From assembly GCA_902797195.1 (NCBI GenBank), contig CADBRY010000044.1, forward strand, positions 1 through 15,515: a DNA stretch of 15,515 bases, in the 5' to 3' direction. Every line of letters starts with the position of its first letter. Positions within the stretch are counted from its first letter, which is position 1. A model generated the notes under the pieces. The model had not been told where the DNA came from and did no database searches. It worked only from the letters and a program-made list of their open reading frames with translations. Source of the DNA: an uncultured Eubacteriales bacterium (GTDB lineage Bacteria > Bacillota > Clostridia > Peptostreptococcales > Anaerovoracaceae). A program made the translations under genes and the position numbers. This document shows positions 1-7,583 of the stretch, in pieces.

Positions 1-49
1 AAAAATAAAACGTTGCAAAGGTTGAAATAAAAGGGATTTATACAAATTG

Positions 50-76
50 TTAGCACTCTATTGCGTTGAGTGCTAA
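50..76. promoter_or_regulatory. CIRCE operator (HrcA binding site)
   Basis: A perfect CIRCE inverted repeat, TTAGCACTC-N9-GAGTGCTAA, lies 62 bp upstream of the clpB start codon. In Bacillota this element is bound by the heat-shock repressor HrcA, so clpB is expected to be derepressed on heat or protein-folding stress. Both arms match the consensus without a mismatch. In many operons CIRCE sits between the -10 box and the start codon. Here a consensus-like promoter also lies downstream of it, so the geometry is unusual. No CtsR-type heptad repeats are visible. Confidence 0.96.
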
Positions 77-83
77 AAAACTA

Positions 84-112
84 TTGACATCACCTCCGGG
101 CGGTTTTACAAT
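84..112 (+). promoter_or_regulatory. Candidate sigma-70/SigA promoter of clpB
   Basis: TTGACA at 84-89 and TACAAT at 107-112 are separated by exactly 17 bp, which is close to the housekeeping consensus. Transcription would start near 119, giving a leader of only about 20 nt that still contains the ribosome binding site. The -35 box begins 7 bp after CIRCE, so HrcA bound there could block polymerase. A second, weaker candidate lies upstream: a TATACA -10 at 39-44 with TTGCAA (13-18) or TTGAAA (22-27) as -35, but both spacings are poor (20 and 11 bp). Which promoter is used cannot be decided from sequence. Confidence 0.6.
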
Positions 113-134
113 GAAATTGCCTAAAGGGGGTGAT
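89..134 (+). promoter_or_regulatory. Possible SD-sequestering hairpin in the clpB leader
   Basis: The nine bases ATCACCTCC at 89-97 can pair with GGGGGTGAT at 126-134 (eight Watson-Crick pairs and one G-U). GGC at 99-101 can add three pairs with GCC at 119-121. The right arm contains the clpB Shine-Dalgarno sequence, so the fold would hide it. The left arm is identical to the anti-Shine-Dalgarno tail of 16S rRNA. This can form only in transcripts that begin upstream of about 89, not in those started from the promoter at 84-112. Heat-shock leaders that melt on warming are known as RNA thermometers; this one is an inference. Confidence 0.4.
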
Positions 135-138
135 TTTT

Positions 139-2730
139 ATGAATATAGAAAAATATACACAAAATGCACAAAATGCAGTCATAGACTGCCAGAACATAGC
201 CTTGGAGGAGGGACATCAGCAGATGGATGGAGAACACCTTCATCTTGCTCTTCTTATGCAGAAGGACGGTCTGATCCCGAAACTTCTGAAGGTCATGGAG
301 GTAAATGTGCCGGAGATGATAGGTGCTCTTCAGGCCGAGATCGACAAGCTGCCTAAGGTATCCGGCGGCGCAGACAGCATGTATACCACCAGGAGACTTC
401 AGCAGATCCTCATGGACGGCGAAAAAAAGGCCCAGCAGTTAAAAGACGAATACGTAAGCGTAGAGCATATGTATCTGGCTTTGCTCGACGAAAGGAATAC
501 TCCGTCGGCCCGGATACTGAAGCGCTACGGGGTTACCAAGGACAGGTTCCTGCAGGCCCTCAACGGAGTCAGGGGCAACCAGCGGGTAACCAGCCAGAAT
601 CCTGAAGAAAACTACGACGCTCTGAACAAGTACGGCAGGGACCTTGTGGAGATGGCAAGGGAGGGAAAGCTGGATCCCGTCATCGGCAGAGATGCTGAGA
701 TACGCCATACCATTCAGATACTGTCCAGAAGGACAAAGAACAATCCCGTGCTCATAGGTGAACCGGGAGTGGGCAAGACTGCGGTGGTGGAAGGACTTGC
801 GCAGAGGATCCTGAACGGAGACGTGCCTGAGGGACTTAAAGATAAAACCATATTTGCTCTTGACATGGGCGCTCTCATAGCCGGAGCGAAATTCAGAGGT
901 GAATTCGAAGAGAGACTGAAGGCGGTGCTTAACGAGATCGAAAAATCCGAAGGCAGGATACTCATGTTCATCGATGAGATCCATAACATCGTGGGAGCGG
1001 GCAAAAGCGAGGGAGCCATGGATGCGGGCAATCTGCTCAAGCCCAAACTGGCAAGAGGAGAGCTGCACTGCATAGGCGCAACCACTCTGGATGAGTATCG
1101 CAAATACATAGAAAAGGACGCTGCTCTCGAGAGAAGATTCCAGAAGGTAATGGTGGATCAGCCCACGGTGGAGGACACCATATCCATACTCCGTGGACTG
1201 AAGGAAAGATTCGAGATCCATCACGGAGTGAGGATAACCGACGGGGCGCTCATAGCGTGCGCCACCCTGTCCGACAGGTATATATCGGACAGATTCCTGC
1301 CGGATAAAGCCATCGATCTTATGGACGAGGCGGCTTCAAAGATAAGAACTGAAATAGACAGCATGCCCGAGGAACTGGATCAGATCTCGAGAAAAATAAT
1401 GCAGCTGGAGATCGAGAAACAGGCCCTGAGCAAAGAAAAAGACAAGGGTTCGGAACACCGGCTGGATGTCCTTGAAAAGGAACTCGCCCAGCTGAAGGAC
1501 GAAAGCAATGCAATGCGCGCCCAGTGGGAAGGGGAGAAAAAAGCCATCAGCGAAGTGAAGGTGGTAAAACAGCAGCTTGAGGATGTAAGACATCAGATAG
1601 AGGAAGCTGAGAGGGGATACGATCTTGAAAAACTTGCGGAGCTGAAATACGGTACCCTACCCGAGCTGGAGAAAAAGCTGGAAGAAGAACAGAAAAAGGC
1701 CGACAAGGCGGAGGAGTCCAGGCTTCTTAAGGAAGAAGTGACGGAAGAGGAAATCGCCGAGGTCATTTCCGGCTGGACAGGCATCCCCGTAAGCAAGCTG
1801 GTGGAAACCGAAAGAGAAAAACTCCTCAAACTGCCGGAGATCCTCCATAAGAGAGTGATAGGCCAGGAAGAGGGAGTGAAGGCAGTGGCCGAATCCGTTC
1901 TGAGAGCGAGAGCGGGACTGAAGGATGAAAAGAGACCCATAGGATCATTTATCTTCCTTGGACCCACAGGTGTTGGTAAGACGGAACTTGCCAAGGCTTT
2001 GTCTGAAGCTCTCTTCGATTCCGAGAGGAATATGATACGTATAGATATGTCCGAATACATGGAGAAGCATTCCGTTTCCAGACTGGTTGGAGCTCCTCCG
2101 GGATATGTGGGATATGACGAAGGAGGACAGCTTACCGAGGCCGTACGGAGAAAGCCTTACAGCGTCATACTCTTTGACGAGATCGAAAAGGCTCATCCCG
2201 ATGTGTTCAACATACTGCTGCAGCTTCTTGACGACGGCAGACTTACGGACAATCAGGGAAGGACCGTTGACTTTAAAAACACGATAGTCATAATGACATC
2301 CAACATTGGAAGCTCCATGCTGATCGATGGCATAAGAGAGGATGGAACTGTTGACGATGAAGTCAAGGAACAGGTGGAAAATGAAATGAAACGTCATTTC
2401 CGTCCCGAGTTCATAAACCGTATCGACGATATCGTGGTGTTCTCTCCTCTGACCCAGGATCAGATCGTAAAGATAATAGAGCTGTCCATGAAGGATATAG
2501 AAACGAGACTTTCCGAAAGGGAGATCAGTCTGGAACTGACTGAAGAGGCAAAGAGATTCATTGCCGAAGAAAGCTACGATGCTCAGTATGGAGCCCGTCC
2601 GGTAAAGCGTTTCCTCCAAAGAAATATTGAAACTGCCCTTGCGGAAGAGATAATACGGGGAAATATAACAGACGAAGATCACGTTGTGATCGACACCGAC
2701 GGTGAGAAGCTCACATTCAACAGGAATTAG
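139..2730 (+). CDS. clpB: ATP-dependent disaggregase ClpB (Hsp100)
   Basis: ClpB is a cytoplasmic hexameric AAA+ disaggregase that threads proteins out of aggregates together with DnaK/DnaJ/GrpE. The 863-residue product has the full ClpB architecture: an N-terminal Clp repeat domain (about 1-145), NBD1 with Walker A GEPGVGKT at 207-214 and a [12 protein letters not shown]alker B region, a long charged coiled-coil middle domain (about 400-520) that distinguishes ClpB from ClpA and ClpC, NBD2 with Walker A GPTGVGKT at 608-615, and the C-terminal small domain containing YGARPVKR. The frame extends to a GTG at 130, but ATG 139 is chosen because AAAGGGGGTG at 123-132 is an ideally placed ribosome binding site. 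The CIRCE operator upstream fits heat-shock control. The stop codon overlaps the stop of the convergent J-domain gene. Confidence 0.97.
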   Translation: MNIEKYTQNAQNAVIDCQNIALEEGHQQMDGEHLHLALLMQKDGLIPKLLKVMEVNVPEMIGALQAEIDKLPKVSGGADSMYTTRRLQQILMDGEKKAQQLKDEYVSVEHMYLALLDERNTPSARILKRYGVTKDRFLQALNGVRGNQRVTSQNPEENYDALNKYGRDLVEMAREGKLDPVIGRDAEIRHTIQILSRRTKNNPVLIGEPGVGKTAVVEGLAQRILNGDVPEGLKDKTIFALDMGALIAGAKFRGEFEERLKAVLNEIEKSEGRILMFIDEIHNIVGAGKSEGAMDAGNLLKPKLARGELHCIGATTLDEYRKYIEKDAALERRFQKVMVDQPTVEDTISILRGLKERFEIHHGVRITDGALIACATLSDRYISDRFLPDKAIDLMDEAASKIRTEIDSMPEELDQISRKIMQLEIEKQALSKEKDKGSEHRLDVLEKELAQLKDESNAMRAQWEGEKKAISEVKVVKQQLEDVRHQIEEAERGYDLEKLAELKYGTLPELEKKLEEEQKKADKAEESRLLKEEVTEEEIAEVISGWTGIPVSKLVETEREKLLKLPEILHKRVIGQEEGVKAVAESVLRARAGLKDEKRPIGSFIFLGPTGVGKTELAKALSEALFDSERNMIRIDMSEYMEKHSVSRLVGAPPGYVGYDEGGQLTEAVRRKPYSVILFDEIEKAHPDVFNILLQLLDDGRLTDNQGRTVDFKNTIVIMTSNIGSSMLIDGIREDGTVDDEVKEQVENEMKRHFRPEFINRIDDIVVFSPLTQDQIVKIIELSMKDIETRLSEREISLELTEEAKRFIAEESYDAQYGARPVKRFLQRNIETALAEEIIRGNITDEDHVVIDTDGEKLTFNRN

Positions 2731-3299
2731 AAGCAGTCGCAGCAGCAGTCGGCGCAGATGTAACACTGGAGGGCTTTGCAGCACATGTCCTCATTTGATG
2801 TGAAGCCCCTGCCCATGGCCGTATTCTGGTACTGCCCCGGACGCTGCCTTAATGATGCCAGATGACGGCGGTATTCCATGTTGGCGGGCTCCATTTCGCA
2901 GGCTGTCTGCAGTTTTACGGCAGCCTCATCGTACCAGCCCTTTCGCATGGAGATTATCCCTGAAAGGAAGTACCACTCGGCGCTGCGGTCCCGGGTGTTG
3001 TTAAGGATAGTCTCCGCTCCCGCCAGGTTCCCGGCATCGATGTTCCTGCGAACCTGGTCATAGGATGAAGCACTGTATGAAGTATTGCCATAACCGGATC
3101 CTCCGTAGGAGGATCCTCTTTGCTTCATTATTGTGTCATAAGCCTCGTTGATTTCCTGCAGTTTTTCCTCTGCAAGATCGGCAAGAGGATTGTTCTGATA
3201 CTTATCGGGGTGATATTTCTTTACAAGCTCTTTATAGGCTTCTTTTATTTCTTCTTCTGATGCGTTTTCTGAGATCCCAAGGATTTCATACGGATTCAT
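2727..3299 (-). CDS. J-domain protein with TPR-like region and cysteine-rich C-terminus
   Basis: The 190-residue product starts with a J domain (about 3-60) carrying the HPD motif at 30-32, which stimulates DnaK ATPase activity. A Gly/Ser/Tyr-rich linker (about 60-80) follows, then an alpha-helical TPR-like region (about 85-155), and a tail with eight cysteines between residues 173 and 189. It lacks the zinc-finger and substrate domains of true DnaJ, so it is a specialised co-chaperone. The cysteine tail could bind metal or anchor the protein at the membrane; neither can be proven here. It is the last gene of a minus-strand operon, starts 14 bp inside the end of the DUF5685 gene, and has a good GAAAGGAG ribosome binding site. 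J-domain plus DUF5685 pairs are, to my knowledge, recurrent in Clostridia. Confidence 0.88.
   Translation of the reverse strand: MNPYEILGISENASEEEIKEAYKELVKKYHPDKYQNNPLADLAEEKLQEINEAYDTIMKQRGSSYGGSGYGNTSYSASSYDQVRRNIDAGNLAGAETILNNTRDRSAEWYFLSGIISMRKGWYDEAAVKLQTACEMEPANMEYRRHLASLRQRPGQYQNTAMGRGFTSNEDMCCKALQCYICADCCCDCF
3096..3116. repeat. Perfect 9-bp inverted repeat with 3-bp loop inside the J-protein gene
   Basis: GGATCCTCC at 3096-3104 is followed by GTA and its exact reverse complement GGAGGATCC at 3108-3116. It encodes the Gly/Ser-rich linker between the J domain and the TPR-like region. In RNA it would form a very stable hairpin on either strand, without a following U-tract. It may be a by-product of glycine codon usage or may slow translation at a domain boundary. 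Confidence 0.7.
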
Positions 3300-4218
3300 T
3301 TACAGCTCTCCTTTCAAAAAGGCCCCGCCTTGATTGTGATCTTCTGTGAAGGACGTCCTCGGTCTTGCGGTTCAGTCCCAAATACACTACATTCTCTATG
3401 ATACCAGAATTTTTCTTCATATCAAGCCTGTCGATCCCTTCTCCAAGGGTGGCGAGATAACTGAAAAGGTTGAAGCGAAGATCCTCATCTATCCTCTTTC
3501 TGAAGTCTTCCGTACTTTCCTCATCGGCTCTGTAGTTGAAACGGTAGAGGAGGGGATTGTAGGATCCGCTCTCAAGGTTCTCTTCTATATCATCCACGGC
3601 ATCTATCATGTATATCCATTTGCCCATATTATAGGCTATCTCTGTGAAGGTTTTCTGTAGTTGGGAAGCTTTCTCCGGGTCGCTGCAGAGGATGGATATA
3701 CCTTCACAAAAAATGTCCGTCATTATCCGGCCGAAGGTTTCGCCCACCCTGTCGATGCTGGAGCATTTCTCTTTTTCAAGATCCGACAGCTGTCGCAGGT
3801 GGACCTCTATGTTCCTGCACAGGCGGGGATATTTTTCCCTCAGTTTTTTATAGTGATGTTTAAGGAGGAGGGTGGTTGCCTTTGCATAAAGTCTGCCCTC
3901 GTCCCCGGCATCGTCCAGCAGTTTGAACCAGGCCAGGATCAACATGACGTCGCCGGCGTATTCGATGGACGGATTTCTCACAACTGTCTTGTATTTTATG
4001 TGGTGGACGATGCAGTGCTCACTTACGGGAGAGTCGGGAGTGTCGTCCACACTGGAGAGAAGGAGGGCCATGAAGGCGGCGTCGTAACTGAGGGCCATTC
4101 GGGGGAACTGTCCGAAGGTCCTGCCGATATATTTACATATGCCGCAGTAATAACCGCTGTAGATCTCGTACTCTCTGAGCTTCAGTTCGCTCTTGTCAGG
4201 AAGGACATACCCCAGCAT
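3286..4218 (-). CDS. DUF5685 family protein
   Basis: This 310-residue, mainly alpha-helical protein matches the pattern I associate with the DUF5685 family: an N-terminal YYCGICK segment near residue 25, a SYDAAF helix, a His/Cys-containing HCIVHH segment near 70, and an acidic [17 protein letters not shown] segment near 205. No signal peptide is evident. Function is unknown. The Asp-rich segment resembles in spacing the metal-binding motifs of class I isoprenoid synthases, and the Cys/His clusters could bind zinc; both are inference. The gene starts 2 bp after the stop of the EAL-domain gene and overlaps the J-protein gene by 14 bp, so the three are probably translationally coupled and may act together. 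Confidence 0.8.
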   Translation of the reverse strand: MLGYVLPDKSELKLREYEIYSGYYCGICKYIGRTFGQFPRMALSYDAAFMALLLSSVDDTPDSPVSEHCIVHHIKYKTVVRNPSIEYAGDVMLILAWFKLLDDAGDEGRLYAKATTLLLKHHYKKLREKYPRLCRNIEVHLRQLSDLEKEKCSSIDRVGETFGRIMTDIFCEGISILCSDPEKASQLQKTFTEIAYNMGKWIYMIDAVDDIEENLESGSYNPLLYRFNYRADEESTEDFRKRIDEDLRFNLFSYLATLGEGIDRLDMKKNSGIIENVVYLGLNRKTEDVLHRRSQSRRGLFERRAVNESV

Positions 4219-4220
4219 TT

Positions 4221-6098
4221 TCAGTTCTCACCGCTCTTTTCACGTAAAAAGGCCATGAACTCTTTTTCGGGAATTGGCTTTGAAAAATAGAAGCCCTGAA
4301 TAAAGGATGCTCCCAGATCTATCATGGCATCAAGCTGCTCCCGGGTCTCTATGCCTTCCATGACTATGGGAAGATCCATTCTGGACATTATGCCCACTAT
4401 GCTTTTTACGATATTCTCAGACCTTTCGCTTTCAAAATACCAGTGGGTGAACTTATAGTCGAACTTGACCACATCCACGGGCATCTCGAAAAAGTAATCG
4501 AAATTCGATCTTCCCGTACCGAAATCATCCAGGGAAAAATGAACCCCGTGTTCGATAAGGGTATTCATGTTTTTAAGGACCACCTGCTTGGTGGATGAGG
4601 CGGCGGTTTCGGTGATCTCCAGGTTTATCATGTGGGGATCTATGCCGTATTCATCCATGATTCTGATAAGGCTGCCGGCGGGTTCGTTTTCGTTGAACTG
4701 GGCCATGGACAGATTGATCTCCATATACTCCAGGCCGTATTTCTGAGGCTCCTTTGACGCAAGCAGAGCGCACACCTGCCTGAACACTTCGGTGCCCAGG
4801 GGTATTATAAGACCGTTTTCTTCGGCGATGGTAATGAAACTGCCGGGATTGATCAGATTTCCGTTGTTGTCCCGTATGCGCACGAGAGCTTCTGCGGTGG
4901 TAAAGGCGTTTTTCTTTACGTTATATATCGGCTGATAATAGACTTCCACTCCGTTGTTTGCCAGAGCCCAGATTATCTGATCTCTGGTCTTAAGGTACTC
5001 CCGCATTTCTTCAGCGTGGCTCTTTCCCGCTATGACGGAGGTGGACGTGTCGGCATTCCTCACATTGAAATGCTGGAACTGCATGAACTCGTCGGCGTTA
5101 TCAAAAATACGGCTGTCGGGAATGAGGGTGTAGGCGATCTTAACGGGCATGCCCACAGTCTCCTCAAGATGTTCCCGGGCTCTTTCGTAATCTTCATAGA
5201 GTTTATCTTCGCTTTTATATATGACCACAAAATCACGGTCCGACTCTCTGAATATATAGGAGCCTTTTTTGTCTCTGTCCAGAAAGTAGGCTATCCTCCT
5301 CATGGCCTGAGTCTCAAGTTCAAGATCGAAATCTCCCGCGCCGTAATCCACGCTCAGGTGCATGGATGAGAAGGGCTGATTGCGTTTGTAAAGCTCAATG
5401 GTATATGTGTAGAGCCTGTTTGCGGTGAACTGTCCCGTGACTCTTTCTATACCCTCGTTGGGGTTTTCAAGTTCTGCGTATACGATAACTATTCCAAAGG
5501 ATGCGGCGAAGCTTACAAGAAGAAGTTCGGGCCTGACAAACTGTATGAATGCGGCGATTATCCAGCTCATCTGCCAGAGTATTATAACTCTCTTCCGCCG
5601 TCTTGATGTGCTCTTGCCGCCTGTTATGGCGATCAGCACGGTAGATACGAGAAGGATGAATGCCAGAGCGTATGTGACCATTGTGGAGGGCCCGTGGGAA
5701 TATACCACACGTCCGCTGCAGTAATAGTCGATAGGCAGTATGGCGATGAAGAACATACCCAGGATAACGATGGTTCTGTATATGATCCTGACTATCCTGT
5801 GGGTGCTTTCATCAAAGAATTCTCCCGCCGCATATACGAAGCTGCGGTAACCAACGTTTATGAGAAAAATCAGGTAGAGTTTGCAGATCACAAAGGTGGC
5901 GGAGTCAGGGAAGTTTCCCCTGCTGGCATTTACTATGGCTATTACGGAGATAATATCCATGACAACACACACCATGCATGAAACCATGGTGGCGATAAAC
6001 TTCCTCCGCCTGCTCAGATCCAGACTCTTTTCCCTCAGCAGGATTATAAGCAGGATCACCAGCATAAGAAGGCCACAGCTTTGTATCTCAATGTTCAT
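4221..6098 (-). CDS. Seven-TM membrane protein with degenerate GGDEF and intact EAL domain (c-di-GMP phosphodiesterase)
   Basis: The product (625 residues) probably hydrolyses cyclic di-GMP to pGpG at the membrane. The N-terminal ~210 residues contain about seven hydrophobic helices, a sensor-type membrane domain. Residues ~225-360 look like a GGDEF domain in which the signature is replaced by SDRDF (286-290), so cyclase activity is unlikely. Residues ~375-622 form an EAL domain: EALVRI at 403, an INLS Asn, LEITE, DDFGTG at 524-529, the Lys of VKFDYKF, EGIET and QGFYFSKP. All metal-binding and catalytic residues of the family appear to be present. Start ATG 6098 is preceded by AAAGGCGGAG. It heads the operon with DUF5685 and the J protein. 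I do not see a convincing promoter in the 104-bp gap to cca. Confidence 0.9.
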   Translation of the reverse strand: MNIEIQSCGLLMLVILLIILLREKSLDLSRRRKFIATMVSCMVCVVMDIISVIAIVNASRGNFPDSATFVICKLYLIFLINVGYRSFVYAAGEFFDESTHRIVRIIYRTIVILGMFFIAILPIDYYCSGRVVYSHGPSTMVTYALAFILLVSTVLIAITGGKSTSRRRKRVIILWQMSWIIAAFIQFVRPELLLVSFAASFGIVIVYAELENPNEGIERVTGQFTANRLYTYTIELYKRNQPFSSMHLSVDYGAGDFDLELETQAMRRIAYFLDRDKKGSYIFRESDRDFVVIYKSEDKLYEDYERAREHLEETVGMPVKIAYTLIPDSRIFDNADEFMQFQHFNVRNADTSTSVIAGKSHAEEMREYLKTRDQIIWALANNGVEVYYQPIYNVKKNAFTTAEALVRIRDNNGNLINPGSFITIAEENGLIIPLGTEVFRQVCALLASKEPQKYGLEYMEINLSMAQFNENEPAGSLIRIMDEYGIDPHMINLEITETAASSTKQVVLKNMNTLIEHGVHFSLDDFGTGRSNFDYFFEMPVDVVKFDYKFTHWYFESERSENIVKSIVGIMSRMDLPIVMEGIETREQLDAMIDLGASFIQGFYFSKPIPEKEFMAFLREKSGEN

Positions 6099-6173
6099 AC
6101 TCTCCGCCTTTCAACAAAACATTTTAGCATGTATTTCTGAAAAAAACACTAACTCATTTTCATGAATTGGTAT

Positions 6174-6202
6174 GAGGGGAGATATCGTGATATCATTGTT
6201 AT
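6174..6202 (+). promoter_or_regulatory. Distant ribosome binding site and small hairpin before cca
   Basis: The only Shine-Dalgarno-like stretch before cca is GAGGGGA at 6174-6180, 22 bp from ATG 6203, which is too far for normal initiation. Between them, GATAT (6181-6185) can pair with ATATC (6190-6194), a 5-bp stem with a CGTG loop. Folding would leave about 8 nt between the SD and ATG. A stop codon (TGA at 6188) in frame rules out a start further upstream. Confidence 0.35.
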
Positions 6203-7579
6203 ATGGATGTAAAGGTTTTCGAAAAGTACATAGAAAGGGCAAGGCCCGTGCTGGAGGCTCTTGAAAAAAACGGCCACAAAGCCCTGCTTGTGGGGGGATG
6301 CGTCCGTGAAGCTCTGAGAGGAAATGAAGACAGGACCGATCTGGATGTTACCACCGGCGCATCTCCTCAAGAGGTCAAGGAAGTTTTCAGGCAGTGGCAT
6401 GTCATAGACACGGGGATCAAACACGGTACGGTCACCGTGATGATGCCTGTGGAAGAAGGGGGAGAAAAGATCCCGGTGGAAGTGACCACCTTTCGTTCCG
6501 ATGGAGATTATTCCGACGGCAGGCATCCCGATGAAATACGATTCGTAGGCTCCGTAGAAGAGGATCTGGCCCGGAGAGATTTTACCATAAACAGCATGGC
6601 CGTAGGCCTGGATGGAGAATTGATCGACCCCTTTGGAGGAAGAGAAGATCTTAAGAAGGGTCTCATCAGGGCGGTGGGAGATCCCAATGTAAGATTCCGG
6701 GAGGACGGCCTCAGGATAATGAGGGCTCTCAGATTCGCATCTGTGCTGGATTTTGAGATAGAAAAGGATACGGCGGATGCGTTGCTTTTGCATAAAGATC
6801 TTCTCAAACAGATATCCCCTGAGAGGATATTTGTGGAGCTGAAAAAAACTCTGGCGGGCAAATCCGCCGGCAGAGTGGTCCGGGAATTTACGGATGTGTT
6901 CTCGGTGGTCATTCCGGAGCTGGAGGATATAAGAGGTTTCCATCAGAGAAACAGCTACCATCGTTACGATGTTCTGGAACACTGTATCAGAGCCATGGAG
7001 GCTGTGGAGACCACTCCGGAAAACAGGGAATACATGAAGCTTATGGCCCTGCTCCACGATGTGGGAAAGCCGTCCACATTCACCCTGGATGAGGACGGGA
7101 TAGGTCATTTTTACGGCCATGCCGGCGAAGGTGACAGGATATGCAGAGCCATACTCCAACGGCTGAGATCAGATGGTTTTACCCGGGACAGGATCTGCTA
7201 TCTGGTGCACTATCACGACCTTGTCTTCGAGGAGGATGACAGACTGCTGAAAAGGTGGATGTCCAGACATGGCACGGAGGTGCTCCTTGAGATACTGGAT
7301 TTCAAGAAGGCGGACAATATCGCAACGGGAAATGTCACCGAAGAACTCCTCGATAAATTCAACAGGATAAAAAGAAGGATAATGGAAATAGAAAAAGAAG
7401 GGGATTGCCTTCGCGTCAAAGATCTGGCGGTAAATGGAAAAGATCTGATGGATGCAGGGGTAACCCCGGGACCTGCTATGGGCGGGGTGCTGGAAAAGCT
7501 CCTTTACGCCGTGCTGGACGGCAAGGTGGAAAACGACAGGGCAAAACTCCTTGAATACCTTGACCGGCCGGAGCCTTGA
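6203..7579 (+). CDS. cca: CCA tRNA nucleotidyltransferase with HD domain
   Basis: This 458-residue enzyme is predicted to build or repair the 3'-CCA end of tRNAs. The class II nucleotidyltransferase head starts at about residue 22: LLVGGCVRE, then DLDVTT with metal-binding Asp46 and Asp48, then RRDFTINSMA, and then the base-selecting EDGLRIMRALRF segment. A central helical domain follows, then an HD phosphohydrolase domain with HDVGKP at 285-290 and a later HYHD segment, and a C-terminal helical part. The HD domain in such enzymes can remove 2',3'-cyclic phosphates. Some bacteria split CCA and A addition between two enzymes, so A-only activity cannot be excluded. The gene is convergent with the DUF815 gene with only 4 bp between the stops. 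Confidence 0.93.
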   Translation: MDVKVFEKYIERARPVLEALEKNGHKALLVGGCVREALRGNEDRTDLDVTTGASPQEVKEVFRQWHVIDTGIKHGTVTVMMPVEEGGEKIPVEVTTFRSDGDYSDGRHPDEIRFVGSVEEDLARRDFTINSMAVGLDGELIDPFGGREDLKKGLIRAVGDPNVRFREDGLRIMRALRFASVLDFEIEKDTADALLLHKDLLKQISPERIFVELKKTLAGKSAGRVVREFTDVFSVVIPELEDIRGFHQRNSYHRYDVLEHCIRAMEAVETTPENREYMKLMALLHDVGKPSTFTLDEDGIGHFYGHAGEGDRICRAILQRLRSDGFTRDRICYLVHYHDLVFEEDDRLLKRWMSRHGTEVLLEILDFKKADNIATGNVTEELLDKFNRIKRRIMEIEKEGDCLRVKDLAVNGKDLMDAGVTPGPAMGGVLEKLLYAVLDGKVENDRAKLLEYLDRPEP

Positions 7580-7583
7580 CCAA

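Noticed and set aside
130..138. GTG 130 as clpB start
   Set aside because: It lies within the SD itself; ATG 139 is spaced correctly from AAAGGGGGTG.
1945..2784. 279-codon minus-strand open frame opposite clpB (and a 261-codon one at 439-1224)
   Set aside because: Both lie antisense to well-conserved ClpB sequence, show no recognisable protein family and arise from its codon bias.
3661..4290. 209-codon plus-strand frame opposite the DUF5685 gene
   Set aside because: No family resemblance; the opposite strand has a family match and operon spacing.
6149..7159. 336-codon minus-strand open frame opposite cca
   Set aside because: It is fully antisense to conserved nucleotidyltransferase and HD motifs, and the predicted protein is His/Tyr/Phe-rich without a domain.
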